A DNA stretch of 53,724 nucleotides from an uncultured bacterium. Its GTDB lineage: Bacteria > Patescibacteriota > Saccharimonadia > Saccharimonadales > Saccharimonadaceae. Of this stretch, positions 53,585 to 53,724 are shown in pieces. The notes beneath the pieces were generated by a model that had not been told where the DNA came from, did not search any database, and saw nothing but the letters and a program-made list of their open reading frames with translations. Numbering within the stretch: position 1 is the first letter of the stretch; the number at the start of each line of letters is the position of its first letter. The stretch spans positions 1 through 53,724 of the forward strand of contig CAIUMO010000010.1 of NCBI GenBank assembly GCA_903900345.1. The letters are read 5' to 3'. Made by a program: the position numbers and the translations under genes.

Positions 53585-53724
53585 GTCTTTCTTTTCTGCC
53601 GTTCACCACCACTTAGTCCAGGCAGATGGCCACTTTACGTGTGACCACGAAGTGGTCAGCACGTGGCGCTTGGCCTCCGCTACCGCTACGCATCCATCTG
53701 CACTGAACCAAGTGGTGTTGAACG
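53585..53724. other. GC-rich, strongly foldable stretch (possible RNA gene), cut by the window edge
   Basis: GTTCACCACCACTT with GCAGATGG (about 53600-53630) mirrors CCATCTGC and AAGTGGTGTTGAAC at the right edge, giving a stem of about 28 pairs with few mismatches. Inside, ACGTG and GACCAC pair with GTGGTC and CACGT around a GAA loop. No convincing reading frame. I cannot match it to RNase P, tmRNA, SRP or 6S RNA. 53506-53584 is C-rich and holds no gene I can support. Confidence 0.4.

Overview
The window looks like a chromosomal segment of a small-genome bacterium, most likely a Patescibacteria/CPR member of the Saccharibacteria (TM7) type. This is an inference from compact gene packing, moderate-to-low G+C, many short lineage-specific membrane and surface proteins, a complete F-type ATP synthase operon, Cfa, SmpB, Der, Pth, a sortase and type IV pilin-like and Gly-rich surface proteins. 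No rRNA is present to prove it. Conserved proteins read full length with the standard code. At many genes a TATAAT-like hexamer lies only 6-12 nt before the start codon with no Shine-Dalgarno (SD), so leaderless or near-leaderless mRNAs appear to be the default here.

Layout. 1-4971: end of an unidentified gene, a small hypothetical gene, a UvrD-like helicase fused to a RecB-type nuclease, and Dus. 4948-11472 (minus): ATP synthase operon in the order atpZ-like, B, E, F, H, A, G, D, C. 11500-12800: a RAYT-type HUH transposase surrounded by copies of a 19-23 bp palindrome; a fifth copy lies in frame inside dus. 12807-16253: a giant pilin-like Gly-rich/LamG surface protein. 16305-28873: ABC-F protein, hydrolase, glycosyltransferase, SmpB, ExoIII, NAD(P)HX dehydratase-like protein, tRNA-Leu, sortase, PEGA protein, GreA-like factor, GltX. 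29000-32033: DUF3048 protein, histidine kinase, response regulator. 32098-32172: tRNA-Glu.

32224-36290 (minus) is the most unusual part: six small unrecognised genes in five tandem cassettes. Each cassette is bounded by a pair of complementary arms of about 28 nt. Each has a structured 5' leader with covarying hairpins, and the three cassette groups have their own near-consensus promoters. Two clear terminators and one weaker one close these groups. Four of the cassettes end in a perfect hairpin. I know of no described system with this layout.

36386-47343 is defence- and repair-rich: Cfa, RadC, a type I restriction locus (HsdR, a fused HsdM-HsdS protein, and a protein with a HEPN-like RX4H motif), a DUF2188 protein with a candidate sRNA beside it, a Panacea-type antitoxin with a RelE/HigB-like toxin, and a divergent pair made of a SRAP protein lacking three of four catalytic residues and a LexA/UmuD-like repressor. 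47448-53505 holds a second kinase/regulator pair, an RsuA-family pseudouridine synthase, Der and Pth. The window ends in a GC-rich, strongly foldable stretch that may be an RNA gene.
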